Source: Niameybacter massiliensis (GTDB lineage Bacteria > Bacillota > Clostridia > Lachnospirales > Cellulosilyticaceae). From it: DNA of 64,000 nt. The translations under genes were made by a program, and so were the position numbers. The notes below the pieces were generated by a model that was not told the origin of the DNA, did no database searches, and saw only the letters and a list, made by a program, of their open reading frames with translations. The stretch is from assembly GCF_001282685.1 (NCBI RefSeq), contig NZ_LN875035.1, positions 13,278-77,277 on the forward strand, written 5' to 3'. Shown piece by piece: positions 1 through 10,290 of this stretch (the stretch's first letter is position 1; the number at the start of each line of letters is the position of its first letter).

Positions 1-1
1 C

Positions 2-1018
2 CAAAAACAAAATGTCCCTCTTCACGAATGTGCCATTATTTATCGTACCAATGTGCAAGCAAGGCCGATTATTGAAGCATTAAGAAAAGCTCAACTTCCT
101 TTTGTGATTAAAGATGCTTGTGCGACTCTTTATGACCAATGGATGACTAAAGATATTTTAACTTACCTCCATCTATCTAAAGATCGTGGTAATGCAGAAT
201 TAGGTATGCAAATTATCAATCGTCCAAGTCGTTATATTAGTAAAGTTGCACTTCAAGAGGCAGCTGCAAAAGGTGGAGATTTCTTAAATACATTAAGTCG
301 TTTAGCAAGTCTTAATCAAAGTCAGCATGATAGAGTAGAAGAATTGATTTTCCATCTCCAAAGACTAGCAAATCTTCCACTTAAAGAGGCCGTTCCTTAC
401 ATACGTCATATCATAGGCTATGAGCACTATATGCTTGACTATGCGAAATACCGCAAAATACCTTCAGAGGGTCTCATTGAACTATTAGAGGAGTTAGAAG
501 AATCTGCAAAAGCGTACAAAACAGTAGAAGAGTGGGAAGAAAGTCTAATTGCTGTAGCTCAAAGTATAAGGCAAAGTATGAAAGATAAAAGCCATGTAGG
601 CATTAGTTTATCAACTATGCATAGTGCGAAAGGACTGGAGTTTAAAGCCGTATTTTTGATTGATATTGTTGATGGGATTGTACCACACAATAAAAGTTTA
701 GGTGAAATACAGTTAGAAGAAGAGCGTCGCCTTTTTTACGTTGGATTAACAAGAGCAAAGGCCTACCTTTATTTAATGATTCCCAAGGAACGTCATCAAA
801 AGAAAACAGAAAATTCTCCTTTTGTTTTAGAAATGCTTCATCCGAAAGTGGTTCTAAAAGAAGGTGAAAAGGTAAAACATAAAATTTATGGCAAAGGTAT
901 TATTGAAAAAGTAGATGGGCCTAAAGCAACCATTCGTTTTAATACAACAAGAAAAGTAGTCGATTATACTTACTGTATTAAGCACCATTTATTATACCGG
1001 GAGGAAGAAAATGTCTAA
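2..1018 (+). CDS. UvrD/PcrA-type superfamily 1 DNA helicase, C-terminal part (5' end outside window)
   Basis: The reading frame is open to the left edge, so only the C-terminal half of an ATP-dependent 3'-5' DNA helicase is present. It starts within motif IV (YRTNVQAR) and holds motif V (STMHSAKGLEFKAVFLID), in which the TMHSAKGLEF signature is diagnostic, and motif VI (FYVGLTRAK), whose arginine contacts ATP. The last 50 residues resemble the PcrA C-terminal tail that contacts RNA polymerase. The family unwinds DNA in repair and replication. Its stop codon overlaps the start of the next small gene by 8 bases. Family assignment is firm; which paralogue it is cannot be told from this part. Confidence 0.9.
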   Translation, partial: QKQNVPLHECAIIYRTNVQARPIIEALRKAQLPFVIKDACATLYDQWMTKDILTYLHLSKDRGNAELGMQIINRPSRYISKVALQEAAAKGGDFLNTLSRLASLNQSQHDRVEELIFHLQRLANLPLKEAVPYIRHIIGYEHYMLDYAKYRKIPSEGLIELLEELEESAKAYKTVEEWEESLIAVAQSIRQSMKDKSHVGISLSTMHSAKGLEFKAVFLIDIVDGIVPHNKSLGEIQLEEERRLFYVGLTRAKAYLYLMIPKERHQKKTENSPFVLEMLHPKVVLKEGEKVKHKIYGKGIIEKVDGPKATIRFNTTRKVVDYTYCIKHHLLYREEENV

Positions 1019-1163
1019 GAATAATCAAAAAAATAAAAAGAAAAAATCCAATCAAAACCTGTTTAGTATGATGCATAAACATAAAAAACAAGTTGTTATG
1101 GGCGTTAGTTTACTACTCATCGCTGCAATGGTATTAAGCGTATTTGCACAGTTTGCTTTTTAG
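1011..1163 (+). CDS. Small single-pass membrane protein (50 aa)
   Basis: This 50-residue frame starts at an ATG inside the last codons of the helicase gene, behind a good ribosome site (GGGAGGAAG at 999-1007, 3 bases before the ATG). The first 27 residues are strongly basic and Lys/Asn-rich, followed by one hydrophobic segment (about 28-50), so a membrane anchor with a cytoplasmic basic tail is expected. The overlap suggests translational coupling to the helicase. No family recognised. The coding assignment rests on the ribosome site, overlap and sensible topology. Confidence 0.6.
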   Translation: MSKNNQKNKKKKSNQNLFSMMHKHKKQVVMGVSLLLIAAMVLSVFAQFAF

Positions 1164-1206
1164 TACAATAAGGTTAAAAAGATTATTTATATAATAGGAG
1201 GCGGCT

Positions 1207-2742
1207 ATGGCAACTAACAAGAAGAAAGTACTTATCGTTAGTATAATCATTGGGCTCGTACTCATATTAGGCGTTATATGTAGTGCACTCGCTTATGTGC
1301 ATCATGTTGTATCTGCTTATGACTTAGTTTATAGTCAAGAAGTATATATTAATGATATACCTATAGGGGGGCTTACACCTGAGGAGGCAAAGAAAGAAGT
1401 CACCAAACAGCTAGACACCTACCATGAGAACCATGCTATTACTTTAATGAATGAAGATCAAAAACAAACGATTACATTAAGTCAATTTTTACCAGAAACA
1501 GATCTACAAACTTGCTTAGATCAAGCCTATTTGGTGGGACATGAAGGCAATTACTTTGAACGCTTCAAGGCAGCCCGTAATAAAAATTCGGGACCACACC
1601 ATTTTACGACAAAAACAACTTATGACAGTGCAGAGATAGAAAATATTTTAGAAAGTAAAAAAGAAATTTTTGAAATCGCACCTATTGATGCAACAATGAA
1701 AAGAGAAAATCGTAAGTTTAATTTTACAGTAGAAGAGAAGGGTTATACATTAGATGTAATTGAAACGGCTAAGATTGTGGCTGATGTATTAAATAGTGAT
1801 ACCTTAGATGAAACACCTATTCAAGTTGTAATGAAAGCGGTTATGCCAACGGTTACAAAAGCCCATTTAGCAGAAGCACAAACACCACTTGCAAGTTTTT
1901 CAACTTCTTATAACAATGCGGATTTAGACCGTAATGAAAATCTTAAACTTGCATCTCAAAAGATTAATATTCAATTAGCACCAGGGGAGATCTTTTCCCT
2001 TGCCAATCAGCTTGAACCCATTACTCAAGCAGCAGGGTATCGTAACTCTAAAGTTATTGTAAACGGGAAATTAGAAGAAGGGATAGGCGGAGGTGTATGC
2101 CAAATAGCTTCTACTTTATATAACGCTTTACTGCTTAGTGATGTAGAAATTTATTCTCGTGCAAATCACTCTTTACCTGTTGCTTATGTCCCATTAGGAA
2201 GAGATGCAACGTATGCATCAGATATTATTGATTTTAAGTTTAGAAATAACTCAGAATATCCATTATTTGTAGAAGCATATTGTGAAAATAATCATGTGAT
2301 TGTTAACATTTTTGGATATAAAGGTCTTAAACTAGAATATGATGAGATTAAATTTGCCTCTGAACAAATTGAAACTATTGAACCACCAGAGACAAAGATT
2401 ATTCAGGATCCAGAACTTTATACAGATCAAAAAATTCAAGAAGTGCGTCCATTAGAAGGTAAAAGAGTAAAACTTTATCGTCTTCTTTATAGAAATGGGC
2501 AACTTATTGACAAACAGCTGATTAATACAAGTACCTATCGTGCACGTGGTGAAGTTATTCGTGTTGGAACGAAATCTAGGGTAGGTGAAGCAATAGAAAC
2601 AAGCACACAAAATGCTGCCCAGCCACAAGCCGTTAAGCCAGAGATTGCTAAACCTACACCAGCTAATCAAATTTTAGATGAAATAGTAGAAGAAGTACCA
2701 TTAATGCCATCAGAGGCAGATAATCCAGCACCACTAAGCTAA
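1207..2742 (+). CDS. VanW family protein with N-terminal anchor and C-terminal G5-like domain
   Basis: A 511-residue extracytoplasmic wall-associated protein. Residues 8-30 form a membrane anchor; about 45-215 look like the peptidoglycan-binding-4/YoaR-type region; a VanW domain follows at about 225-360 with the conserved GGGVCQ (294-299) and a downstream NHSLPV; residues 385-455 resemble a G5 domain, and the tail is Pro/Ala-rich. VanW was first named in vancomycin-resistance clusters but is widespread in Clostridia without linkage to resistance; its biochemical role is unknown. The ATG follows AGGAGGCGGCT at ideal spacing. No van genes lie nearby, so a housekeeping wall role is more likely. 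Confidence 0.88.
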   Translation: MATNKKKVLIVSIIIGLVLILGVICSALAYVHHVVSAYDLVYSQEVYINDIPIGGLTPEEAKKEVTKQLDTYHENHAITLMNEDQKQTITLSQFLPETDLQTCLDQAYLVGHEGNYFERFKAARNKNSGPHHFTTKTTYDSAEIENILESKKEIFEIAPIDATMKRENRKFNFTVEEKGYTLDVIETAKIVADVLNSDTLDETPIQVVMKAVMPTVTKAHLAEAQTPLASFSTSYNNADLDRNENLKLASQKINIQLAPGEIFSLANQLEPITQAAGYRNSKVIVNGKLEEGIGGGVCQIASTLYNALLLSDVEIYSRANHSLPVAYVPLGRDATYASDIIDFKFRNNSEYPLFVEAYCENNHVIVNIFGYKGLKLEYDEIKFASEQIETIEPPETKIIQDPELYTDQKIQEVRPLEGKRVKLYRLLYRNGQLIDKQLINTSTYRARGEVIRVGTKSRVGEAIETSTQNAAQPQAVKPEIAKPTPANQILDEIVEEVPLMPSEADNPAPLS

Positions 2743-2768
2743 AGGAATAAGAGAATAGTTAATACAAT

Positions 2769-2808
2769 AAAAAGCCGGTAATGTTTAACATTACCGGCTT
2801 TTTATTAA
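2769..2808. terminator. Bidirectional intrinsic terminator
   Basis: A 15-bp perfect stem (2769-2783 with 2789-2803, core GCCGGTAATG) has A-runs on one side and T-runs on the other. It separates the convergent VanW gene and penicillin-binding protein gene and should stop transcripts from both. Confidence 0.9.
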
Positions 2809-5408
2809 CCTTGTGGAATGAAGAATCCACTTTCATCATCTGGATTTGGTGTAACAGGTTCTCCTGGTGTAGTAGGAGGTACTGGTTGGTCTGGTGTAGT
2901 AGGAGGTATTGTTTCACCTTCTGTAGGTGGTTGGGTATCTTCGCCACCACCCCAAGGCCATTCACCCCATTCAGGAAGTTGTGGATCATCTGGTGTTTCA
3001 ATTTCTGTATGCTGTGTATGCACATCACATAATTGATCTTTACTTACTTCACCATGACGATTAACTACTTTTGTTACAATACTATCTTGTGGACAGAACT
3101 CTGTAGCAATTTTACCTGAGACACTACATATTTGTTCATGGACATGAACGTCACAGTACTCAGATGGTGCTTGATTCTTTTGGAAGTAATCAGACACAAT
3201 TTTGTTATCACTAGCGGAAGAACAAAGTTCTGTAGGAATCTTACCAGAAGCTGAACAAATAGACATTTTAGTATAACCTGTTGTAACAAGTTCAAAATCT
3301 TTATTAGGAAGATCTTTATGAACTTCTGACATAATACTTGACCAAAGGTTAAGATGTGCGCCATTGGCTGTAAATTCTTGTGGTCTATCATAGCCCATCC
3401 ATACTGTTGCAGTATAATAAGGTGTATAACCAGCAAATAAAAAGTCTTTATTATCTGAAGTTGTACCTGTTTTACCAGATACAGGCATACCACCCATACC
3501 ATTAGCAGCTTTTGTACCTGTACCAATTTTAACAACGTCTTCCATCATGTCTGTAAGCATAGAAGCAGTAGAAGGTTTGATTACAGTATGTGTCTTTGGA
3601 ACGGTATTATCTAAAATAACTTCTTTATTACGATCAAGAACTTGTGTATAAAGAAGTGGTTCAGTATAGGTTCCTTGATTAGCAATAGCAGCATAAGCTG
3701 CATTGAGTTCAAGAGGTGTCACACCGTCTGTTAAACCACCCAGTGGAAGCGAATACACTTTATCAGTATCTGATAAGGTTGTAAATCCAAAGTTTAATAA
3801 ATAATTATAAGCTGTATCAATACCTACCATATCAATGGTTTTAACTGCTAAAACGTTCATAGAATCCCAAATAGCTTCACGAATGGTTGTAGGGCCTTTG
3901 TAATAACTACGCCAGTTTTTAGGTGAGTATTTGTTAATAGTATAAGGCTCATCTACAAGTACTGATCCAGGTGAAAGAAGACCTAAATCTAATGCTGGAG
4001 CATAAGCAGCAAGTACTTTAAAACATGAACCTGGTTGACGTTTTGCTTGTGTCGCACGGTTAAATGTACGATCACCGTATTTCATACCACGTCCACCTGA
4101 AAGAGCTTTTACATGACCATTATATGGATCTGAAATAACGAAGGCAGCTTGTGCTTGAGGAATGAATTGAACGGCTTCGTTGACAAGTTTATCACCTTCT
4201 TCAACACCCCATTCTTCCTGTTTAGCCTTTTTGAAAATTTCTTCTTCGTCTTTAGACTTTATAACGCCTTCTGCACCGCGATGGATTTCTTCACCATCAG
4301 GTTTAACAATTGTTGCACTATAGTTAATGACATACTCTTTATAGCTTGGGAAGAGACTATCATCAGCCATTTTATTATCTACAATACGTTGAATATCTTG
4401 GTCGAGTGTAGTATAAATTTCAACACCACCACCAAAGAGTAAGTTATTAGCTTGAGTTGGTGTCATACCTTGTTCCACTAAATCATCAATAACTTGTTCA
4501 ATTACAGCATCTACAAAATAGCTATGAGAAGAATCTTTCTCGTATTTTTGGTTAACTTCTTGAATATTTTTATATGGATCTTCTAGAAGTGCAGCTTGTC
4601 TTTCTTCTTCAGTAATATAACCTTGTTCTTGCATGTAAGATAAAATAAGCTTTGCTTTATCCCAGTTGTTTTCTGGATTACGTATTGGACTGTATCGTGT
4701 TGGGGCTTGAGTAATCCCTGCAATAACGGCACATTCGGCAAGTGAAAGTTCGGATACATCTTTTCCAAAGTAACGATTTGCAGCAGCTTGTACACCGTTA
4801 GTACCATGACCAAGTGGCATTGTATTAAGGTAGTACTCTAAGATAAGCTCTTTATCATAAAGGGCATCTATTTGAAGTGCTAAATATTGCTCTTGGATTT
4901 TACGAACAAAAGTTTGTTCACTTGTTAAAGCATTGTTTTTGATAACTTGTTGCGTAATTGTACTTGCCCCTTCAACAATATCACCAGCTTTTAAATTGAC
5001 TACAATCGCACGCATAATACCACGGATATCAATCCCGTTATGTTCATAGAACCTTGCATCTTCAATCGCAACGACAGCATCTTGAAGATTTTGCGGGATT
5101 TGCTCCATTTTTGCATAAATACGATTTTCTCCACCGGATAATCTATCAATTTCTACACCATTTTGGTCATAGACAAAAGAAGTAAAATCTGTGGTTGGTT
5201 TAATGTTGATAGTGGATACATCTGGCGCACTTTTGATAATGCCCATGAAGATCCCAAGTCCTGCACCGAATACAGCAAACACTCCGATGACAAGGGCTAT
5301 GACAACGACACGAAATGCCGTGACTTTTGCTTTTTTAGTCTTTTTCTTTTTTGTATTTTTATTAGTCTCGTCGATTTTTTTTGAACGTGAATCTTTAGAA
5401 TAATTCAT
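2805..5408 (-). CDS. Class A penicillin-binding protein (bifunctional transglycosylase/transpeptidase, PBP1 type)
   Basis: An 867-residue enzyme that polymerises and cross-links peptidoglycan. A Lys-rich cytoplasmic tail (1-30) and a membrane anchor (31-58) precede a GT51 domain with the catalytic-Glu motif EDARF (Glu116) and GASTITQQ (147-154). The transpeptidase domain shows all three active-site motifs: SCFK (Ser461-Lys464), SMN (516-518) and KTG (646-648). After it come two Cys-bounded repeats of the form C-S-x-SGK-x-x-TE-x-C (about 715-770) and a Pro/Thr-rich tail. On the minus strand GAGGAGG lies 8 bases before the ATG. The domain order is standard; the Cys repeats suggest extracellular disulfides. 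Confidence 0.95.
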   Translation of the reverse strand: MNYSKDSRSKKIDETNKNTKKKKTKKAKVTAFRVVVIALVIGVFAVFGAGLGIFMGIIKSAPDVSTINIKPTTDFTSFVYDQNGVEIDRLSGGENRIYAKMEQIPQNLQDAVVAIEDARFYEHNGIDIRGIMRAIVVNLKAGDIVEGASTITQQVIKNNALTSEQTFVRKIQEQYLALQIDALYDKELILEYYLNTMPLGHGTNGVQAAANRYFGKDVSELSLAECAVIAGITQAPTRYSPIRNPENNWDKAKLILSYMQEQGYITEEERQAALLEDPYKNIQEVNQKYEKDSSHSYFVDAVIEQVIDDLVEQGMTPTQANNLLFGGGVEIYTTLDQDIQRIVDNKMADDSLFPSYKEYVINYSATIVKPDGEEIHRGAEGVIKSKDEEEIFKKAKQEEWGVEEGDKLVNEAVQFIPQAQAAFVISDPYNGHVKALSGGRGMKYGDRTFNRATQAKRQPGSCFKVLAAYAPALDLGLLSPGSVLVDEPYTINKYSPKNWRSYYKGPTTIREAIWDSMNVLAVKTIDMVGIDTAYNYLLNFGFTTLSDTDKVYSLPLGGLTDGVTPLELNAAYAAIANQGTYTEPLLYTQVLDRNKEVILDNTVPKTHTVIKPSTASMLTDMMEDVVKIGTGTKAANGMGGMPVSGKTGTTSDNKDFLFAGYTPYYTATVWMGYDRPQEFTANGAHLNLWSSIMSEVHKDLPNKDFELVTTGYTKMSICSASGKIPTELCSSASDNKIVSDYFQKNQAPSEYCDVHVHEQICSVSGKIATEFCPQDSIVTKVVNRHGEVSKDQLCDVHTQHTEIETPDDPQLPEWGEWPWGGGEDTQPPTEGETIPPTTPDQPVPPTTPGEPVTPNPDDESGFFIPQG

Positions 5409-5643
5409 CTATCATCCTCCTCACTAGGGTATTATAACAAATCTGGTGAATTTGGGCAAAATAAAATACAAGGTATACTCTGTATCAGTATAAGCTGAAA
5501 TATTAGAATAGGAAAGTCTTACTAATGAATAGTAATAAAACTTTAATATTTGATTCATTATTTGAGTTATGTTTTATTGTTTGTCATGGAATTCCCCTTA
5601 GTCGAATATATTAATAAAATAAAGTATTAAATGGAGGCAAGCT
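5409..5643. other. Divergent intergenic region between the PBP gene and yunB
   Basis: About 235 AT-rich bases between two divergent genes, so it must hold both promoters. The ribosome sites of both genes are visible at the ends (CCTCCTC at 5413-5420 for the minus-strand PBP; GGAGGC at 5633-5638 for yunB). No ORF or strong hairpin seen. Confidence 0.5.
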
Positions 5644-6411
5644 ATGTTTAGAAATTATAAATATCGCTATAGACCCACCCCTAAACCGAAACATTATGCT
5701 TATTCATCGCCTTATGTTAAAAGTAATCAGAGTCATAATATTAAAGGTGCCTTTGCACTTCTTTTAATTATTGCCATATTTGCCGTAATTTATATTCAAT
5801 TAGATCGAGAAGTTATGCCAACTGTTATTGCTATGGCAGAGAAAGAAGCTACTACTATTTCGACAAAAGCAATTAATGAGGCGGTCAATCTCTCTCTTGA
5901 AAGCTCTCAAGTAACAGAGGAAGACTTAATCAGTTATGACTATAATGATGCAGGTGAACTGGTTTCTTGGAATGTAAATTCTATCCTTATTAATACATTG
6001 TGTGCTGACATTGTAGATAAGGTAGCAGAGAAGCTTGCAACAATAGGAACGATTTCATTTAAAGTTCCTCTAGGTAATTTGACAGGCAGTCGTATTTTTG
6101 CCAATTTAGGACCTGAACTTAGTATTCAAGTTCTTCCTATAGGAACAGTTAAAGTTGACTATGATAATCAGATTCGGTCTACAGGAATTAATCAGGTAAA
6201 TCATACTGTGTGGTTAGATGTTGATACAACCGTACAAGTTGTTGTACCTTTATTCTCAGACCAAGTACATATTTCAAGGCGTATTGTACTTATTGATAAA
6301 ATGGTATCTGGTAAAGTACCCCCAAGCTATGTTAATGTACTCCCTAGCAATGTACTGGACGTTGCTCCAGGTGAGGTTTCGGAACAATTCGACATTTATG
6401 CCGAACCTTAG
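5644..6411 (+). CDS. yunB: Sporulation protein YunB
   Basis: A 255-residue protein with a basic Tyr/Pro-rich N-terminus and a membrane anchor at about 36-54. The C-terminal half carries the characteristic YunB pattern: VPLGNLTGSRIFANLGP (about 141-157), a beta-rich stretch containing STGINQVNHTVWLDV, then VVVPLFSDQVH. In Bacillus subtilis, yunB is a mother-cell (sigma-E) gene needed for efficient sporulation, of unknown biochemistry. The ATG follows GGAGGC at good spacing. Presence of this gene implies an endospore-former. Confidence 0.85.
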   Translation: MFRNYKYRYRPTPKPKHYAYSSPYVKSNQSHNIKGAFALLLIIAIFAVIYIQLDREVMPTVIAMAEKEATTISTKAINEAVNLSLESSQVTEEDLISYDYNDAGELVSWNVNSILINTLCADIVDKVAEKLATIGTISFKVPLGNLTGSRIFANLGPELSIQVLPIGTVKVDYDNQIRSTGINQVNHTVWLDVDTTVQVVVPLFSDQVHISRRIVLIDKMVSGKVPPSYVNVLPSNVLDVAPGEVSEQFDIYAEP

Positions 6412-6466
6412 ACATAATGCACAAGTGATTTTTTAACCCTTCTATAAATTTCTCTATTTTCATGAG

Positions 6467-6495
6467 TTGTTATTAGATACTAGAAATGATATATT
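6467..6495 (+). promoter_or_regulatory. Probable sigma-A promoter of glnN
   Basis: TTGTTA at 6467-6472 and TATATT at 6490-6495 are separated by 17 bases and lie 36 bases before the glutamine synthetase ATG. No GlnR-type or T-box element was recognised in the short leader. Confidence 0.5.
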
Positions 6496-6530
6496 AAATT
6501 ATACTAATCTTACGACAAAGGGGCAAAAAA

Positions 6531-8636
6531 ATGGAAAACATCAAGTTATCTGAGTTATTTGGTAAAAATGTATTTGACGACAAGGTGATGCGTGAGCGAC
6601 TCCCAAAGTCTACTTATAAACAGCTACATAAAACAATTGATGAAGGACTAGAGCTTGACCCAAGTATTGCAGACGTGGTAGCAAATGCAATGAAAGATTG
6701 GGCCATCGAACATGGTGCAACACACTTTACTCATTGGTTCCAACCAATGAATGGACGTACAGCTGAAAAACATGATTCTTTCTTATCTCCAACATCAGAC
6801 GGTCGTGTGATTATGGAGTTCTCAGGAAAAGAACTTATAAAAGGTGAAGCAGACGGATCTTCATTCCCATCAGGTGGACTTAGACAAACTTTTGAAGCAA
6901 GAGGATATACAGTATGGGATTGTACTTCACCAGCTTTCTTAAAAGAAGATATTAGTGGAGTAGCCCTTTGTATTCCAACTGTATTCTATTCTCATACAGG
7001 TGAAGCATTAGACAAAAAGGCGCCTCTTTTACGCTCAATGCAAGTTATCGAGCAAGCCTCTTTACGAGTATTACGTGCGTTAGGTGATCATAAGAGCAAT
7101 AAGGTCATCTCAACAGTTGGTGCAGAACAGGAATATTTCTTAGTTGACAAACGTCAATATCAACAACGTAGAGACTTAATCTTTACAGGACGTACACTTT
7201 TTGGTGCAATGCCTCCAAAAGGCCAAGAAATGGAAGATCATTACTTCGGAAGCATTAAAGAAAAAATCGGTAAATTCATGCGTGAAATCGATATTGAACT
7301 TTGGAAATTAGGTGTGCCTTCTAAAACAAAACATAACGAAGTAGCTCCAGCTCAACATGAGCTTGCCCCTATTTTTGCTACTTCAAATGTTGCATCTGAT
7401 CAAAATCAATTAGTTATGGAAACATTACAAAAAGTAGCAAATCGCCATGACCTTGCTTGTTTACTTCATGAAAAACCATTTAAAGGTGTAAATGGTTCAG
7501 GTAAACATGATAACTGGTCACTTGTAACGGATACAGGTAAAGTTTTATTCTCACCTGGAAAACAACCTAAAGATAATTTAGAGTTTCTTGTTTTCTTAAG
7601 TGCAATTATCGAGTCTGTTGATAAACATGCAGATCTTTTAAGACTTTCTGCAGCAACAGCAGGCAACGACCATCGTTTAGGTGGGAATGAAGCACCACCA
7701 GCAATTATTTCTATTTTCTTAGGTGAAAGTCTTACAGAAATGCTTTATCACGTAGCACGTGGAGAAGATGGTGATAGCTTTACAAAAGAAGTGATGGAAA
7801 TGGGTGTTGCAACCCTTCCTAAACTTAAAAAAGAAGTAGCAGACCGTAACCGTACTTCTCCATTTGCTTTCACAGGAAATAAATTTGAGTTTAGAATGTT
7901 CCCTTCATCAGGCTGTGTATCAGAAGCTAACGTGATTATCAATACCATTGTTGCAGATACATTAAACAAATTTGCTGAGGAGCTTGAAAAAAGCGAAGAT
8001 ATCCAAAGAACCATTAAACATATTGTACGCCATACATTAAGAGACCATGGACGTATTTTATTTAATGGAAATGGTTACTCAGAAGAATGGGTAGAAGAGG
8101 CAACACGTCGTAACCTTCCAAACTTCACTTCAACTGTAGATGTACTTCCAGCATTGATTTCTGAAAAATCAATAGATCTTTTTGGTAGAAATAAAGTATT
8201 TACAGAGGTAGAACTTCATTCACGTTATGAAATCATGGTTGAAGAGTATTACAAAACACTTAATATTGAAGCACGTACAATGCTTAACATGGCTAAAACA
8301 CAAATTATGCCAGCAGTGCTTAATTATATGACACAAGTTGCTCAAAATGTAAGTATTATGACAAGTCTTGGTCAATTTAATATTGATCCACAAAGTGAAT
8401 TACTTGAGGAACTTAATCGCCTCTTCAATGGTCTTAAAAAGTCTATTGATGCCTTAGAAGAAGCACATACAAGTACAATTCAAATTTGTGATGGGTTAGA
8501 AAAAGCAAAAGCATTCCGTGAAAAGGTTCTTCCAGAAATGGAAGCTTTACGTGAAGTAGCAGATGCTCTTGAAACAATTGTAGATGAAAAAATCTGGCCA
8601 ATTCCAACTTACAGCGAACTTTTATTTAGAGTATAA
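6531..8636 (+). CDS. glnN: Type III glutamine synthetase
   Basis: A 701-residue enzyme that makes glutamine from glutamate, ammonia and ATP, the entry point of nitrogen assimilation. Its length is typical of the GSIII family (about 700-730 aa, versus about 450 for GSI). Visible signatures include THWFQPMNG (near 63-71), the GSIII-specific region [35 protein letters not shown] and the ATP-binding stretch around [26 protein letters not shown] is common in Bacteroidetes, Cyanobacteria and Clostridia. It forms its own transcription unit between a promoter and a strong terminator. Confidence 0.97.
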   Translation: MENIKLSELFGKNVFDDKVMRERLPKSTYKQLHKTIDEGLELDPSIADVVANAMKDWAIEHGATHFTHWFQPMNGRTAEKHDSFLSPTSDGRVIMEFSGKELIKGEADGSSFPSGGLRQTFEARGYTVWDCTSPAFLKEDISGVALCIPTVFYSHTGEALDKKAPLLRSMQVIEQASLRVLRALGDHKSNKVISTVGAEQEYFLVDKRQYQQRRDLIFTGRTLFGAMPPKGQEMEDHYFGSIKEKIGKFMREIDIELWKLGVPSKTKHNEVAPAQHELAPIFATSNVASDQNQLVMETLQKVANRHDLACLLHEKPFKGVNGSGKHDNWSLVTDTGKVLFSPGKQPKDNLEFLVFLSAIIESVDKHADLLRLSAATAGNDHRLGGNEAPPAIISIFLGESLTEMLYHVARGEDGDSFTKEVMEMGVATLPKLKKEVADRNRTSPFAFTGNKFEFRMFPSSGCVSEANVIINTIVADTLNKFAEELEKSEDIQRTIKHIVRHTLRDHGRILFNGNGYSEEWVEEATRRNLPNFTSTVDVLPALISEKSIDLFGRNKVFTEVELHSRYEIMVEEYYKTLNIEARTMLNMAKTQIMPAVLNYMTQVAQNVSIMTSLGQFNIDPQSELLEELNRLFNGLKKSIDALEEAHTSTIQICDGLEKAKAFREKVLPEMEALREVADALETIVDEKIWPIPTYSELLFRV

Positions 8637-8649
8637 TATAATACGTAGA

Positions 8650-8684
8650 AAAAGAGTCACTGCATCGCAGTGGCTCTTTTTTTG
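8650..8684 (+). terminator. Intrinsic terminator after glnN
   Basis: Stem GAGTCACTGC (8653-8662) pairs with GCAGTGGCTC (8666-8675) with one G-T wobble and a 3-base loop, followed by a run of eight T. Confidence 0.92.
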
Positions 8685-8764
8685 AAAAAATAAGTATCAC
8701 GAGTGGGATAAGACAGAAATAAACACTATACACACAGATAAATAAAAAGAATTAGGCAAAAACC

Positions 8765-8819
8765 TTATAGCTTAGATGAAATTTTGGTATAATAATGAAA
8801 GCATTATGCCAATTGGCAT
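8765..8819 (+). promoter_or_regulatory. hflX promoter with a 14-bp perfect palindrome at the transcript start
   Basis: A TATAAT box sits at 8788-8793 with a weak -35 (TTATAG, 8765-8770). Thirteen bases downstream is the perfect palindrome ATGCCAATTGGCAT (8806-8819), covering roughly +6 to +19 of the transcript, just before the ribosome site. Its position suits an operator; the regulator is unknown. Confidence 0.5.
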
Positions 8820-8837
8820 CTATCAGAAAGGAATACT

Positions 8838-10094
8838 ATGGAAGAATTAAAAAAAGTACAAGAGCGTGTCATTCTTTTTGCCGCTCAAAAGAAAAATTTA
8901 CAAGAAGAGGCTGCATGGGAAAGTCTCGATGAATTAGAAGAATTAGTAAATACAGCTGGAGGAGAAGTCGTTGCCAAAGTACTACAACGTGTAGATAGCA
9001 TTAATCCAGGACTTTATATTGGAAGTGGAAAAGTAGAAGAGATCCGTGAAATGGCTGTCCTTCATGATGTTACAGGTGTTATTTCTGATGATGAACTTTC
9101 TCCTGTACAAATGCGTAATTTAAGTGAAGCATTAGGCATTAAAGTCATGGATCGTACGCTTGTTATCTTAGATATTTTTGCACAACGTGCACGTTCAAAA
9201 GAAGGTAAACTTCAAGTAGAAATGGCACAGCTTAAATACCAGAACTCTCGTTTAACAGGATTTGGTGCCATGCTTTCAAAACAAGGTGGTGGTATTGGGA
9301 CACGTGGACCTGGAGAAAAGAAACTAGAGTTAGATAAACGTCATATTCGTACACGTATGGAGCTTTTACAAGCTGAGATTGATCAATTTGAAAAGCATCG
9401 TCAGCTACTACGTAGTCGTAGACAAAAAAATAGTACACCTGTTGTAGCTATTGTAGGTTATACCAATGCAGGAAAGTCTACTTTACTCAATACATTAGCA
9501 GATAGTGATATCTACGCAGCTGACCAACTCTTTGCAACGCTTGATCCAACAACACGTGCAGTAGCACTCCCAAGTGGAAGTGAAATCCTTTTAACAGATA
9601 CCGTAGGATTTATTCGTAAATTACCTCATCATTTAGTCAAAGCATTCTATTCTACATTAGAAGAAGCAAAGTATGCAGATATTATTTTACATGTTGTGGA
9701 TGCAAGTTCAGAGCATTTAGCAACTCATTATGAAGTAGTGCATGAAACACTTAAATCATTAGGCATTACAGATATTCCTATCATTACAGTCTATAATAAA
9801 ATCGATAAAGTGAATGAGCATTATTTAAAAGATGAACAGTCAATGCAGCATGTTGAAATCTCAGCACGTGAAAAGAAAAATTTAGAAGGTTTATTAAATA
9901 TTCTAGAAGAAATGCTTTATGAGAAGATGAAAGCGTTCAAAATTCTAATACCTTATGCTCAATCAGATTTAGTAGCATTCTGCCATGCACAAGGGGAAAG
10001 ATTAGAAGAAGAGTATTTAAATGAAGGTGTACTTTTATCAGGTTATATGCATTCAGATTTATTCTATCGAATAAAAGATTATATCGTAGACTAA
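8838..10094 (+). CDS. hflX: Ribosome-associated GTPase HflX
   Basis: A 418-residue GTPase of the Obg-HflX superfamily that binds the 50S subunit and can split stalled ribosomes under stress. The HflX N-terminal glycine-rich segment (QGGGIGTRGPGE, about 149-160) precedes the G domain: G1 GYTNAGKST (207-215), G3 DTVGF (254-258) and G4 NKID (320-323). The C-terminal region to 418 is full length. The start follows AGAAAGGAAT. It appears monocistronic, and the palindromic operator-like site before it suggests specific control. Confidence 0.96.
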   Translation: MEELKKVQERVILFAAQKKNLQEEAAWESLDELEELVNTAGGEVVAKVLQRVDSINPGLYIGSGKVEEIREMAVLHDVTGVISDDELSPVQMRNLSEALGIKVMDRTLVILDIFAQRARSKEGKLQVEMAQLKYQNSRLTGFGAMLSKQGGGIGTRGPGEKKLELDKRHIRTRMELLQAEIDQFEKHRQLLRSRRQKNSTPVVAIVGYTNAGKSTLLNTLADSDIYAADQLFATLDPTTRAVALPSGSEILLTDTVGFIRKLPHHLVKAFYSTLEEAKYADIILHVVDASSEHLATHYEVVHETLKSLGITDIPIITVYNKIDKVNEHYLKDEQSMQHVEISAREKKNLEGLLNILEEMLYEKMKAFKILIPYAQSDLVAFCHAQGERLEEEYLNEGVLLSGYMHSDLFYRIKDYIVD

Positions 10095-10290
10095 AAAGTT
10101 TTTTGCAATCTTCGACAACATAAATGAATTTTCAGAATATAATTTCCAGTATTAGGATATCTTGAAACGTTATTTTAAATTGTTTGACGATTTATAGCGT
10201 AAACAGATATTTATTGCGATATCTTTTGCTTTTAAAAAATTCTATAATCTTCTATAATAAAAATAGATGAAAATCAAGGGGGATTATTAG

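Noticed and set aside
2452..3036. Several open frames on both strands across the VanW 3' end and the PBP tail
   Set aside because: They arise from low-complexity Pro/Thr-coding DNA opposite well-supported genes and have no ribosome sites.
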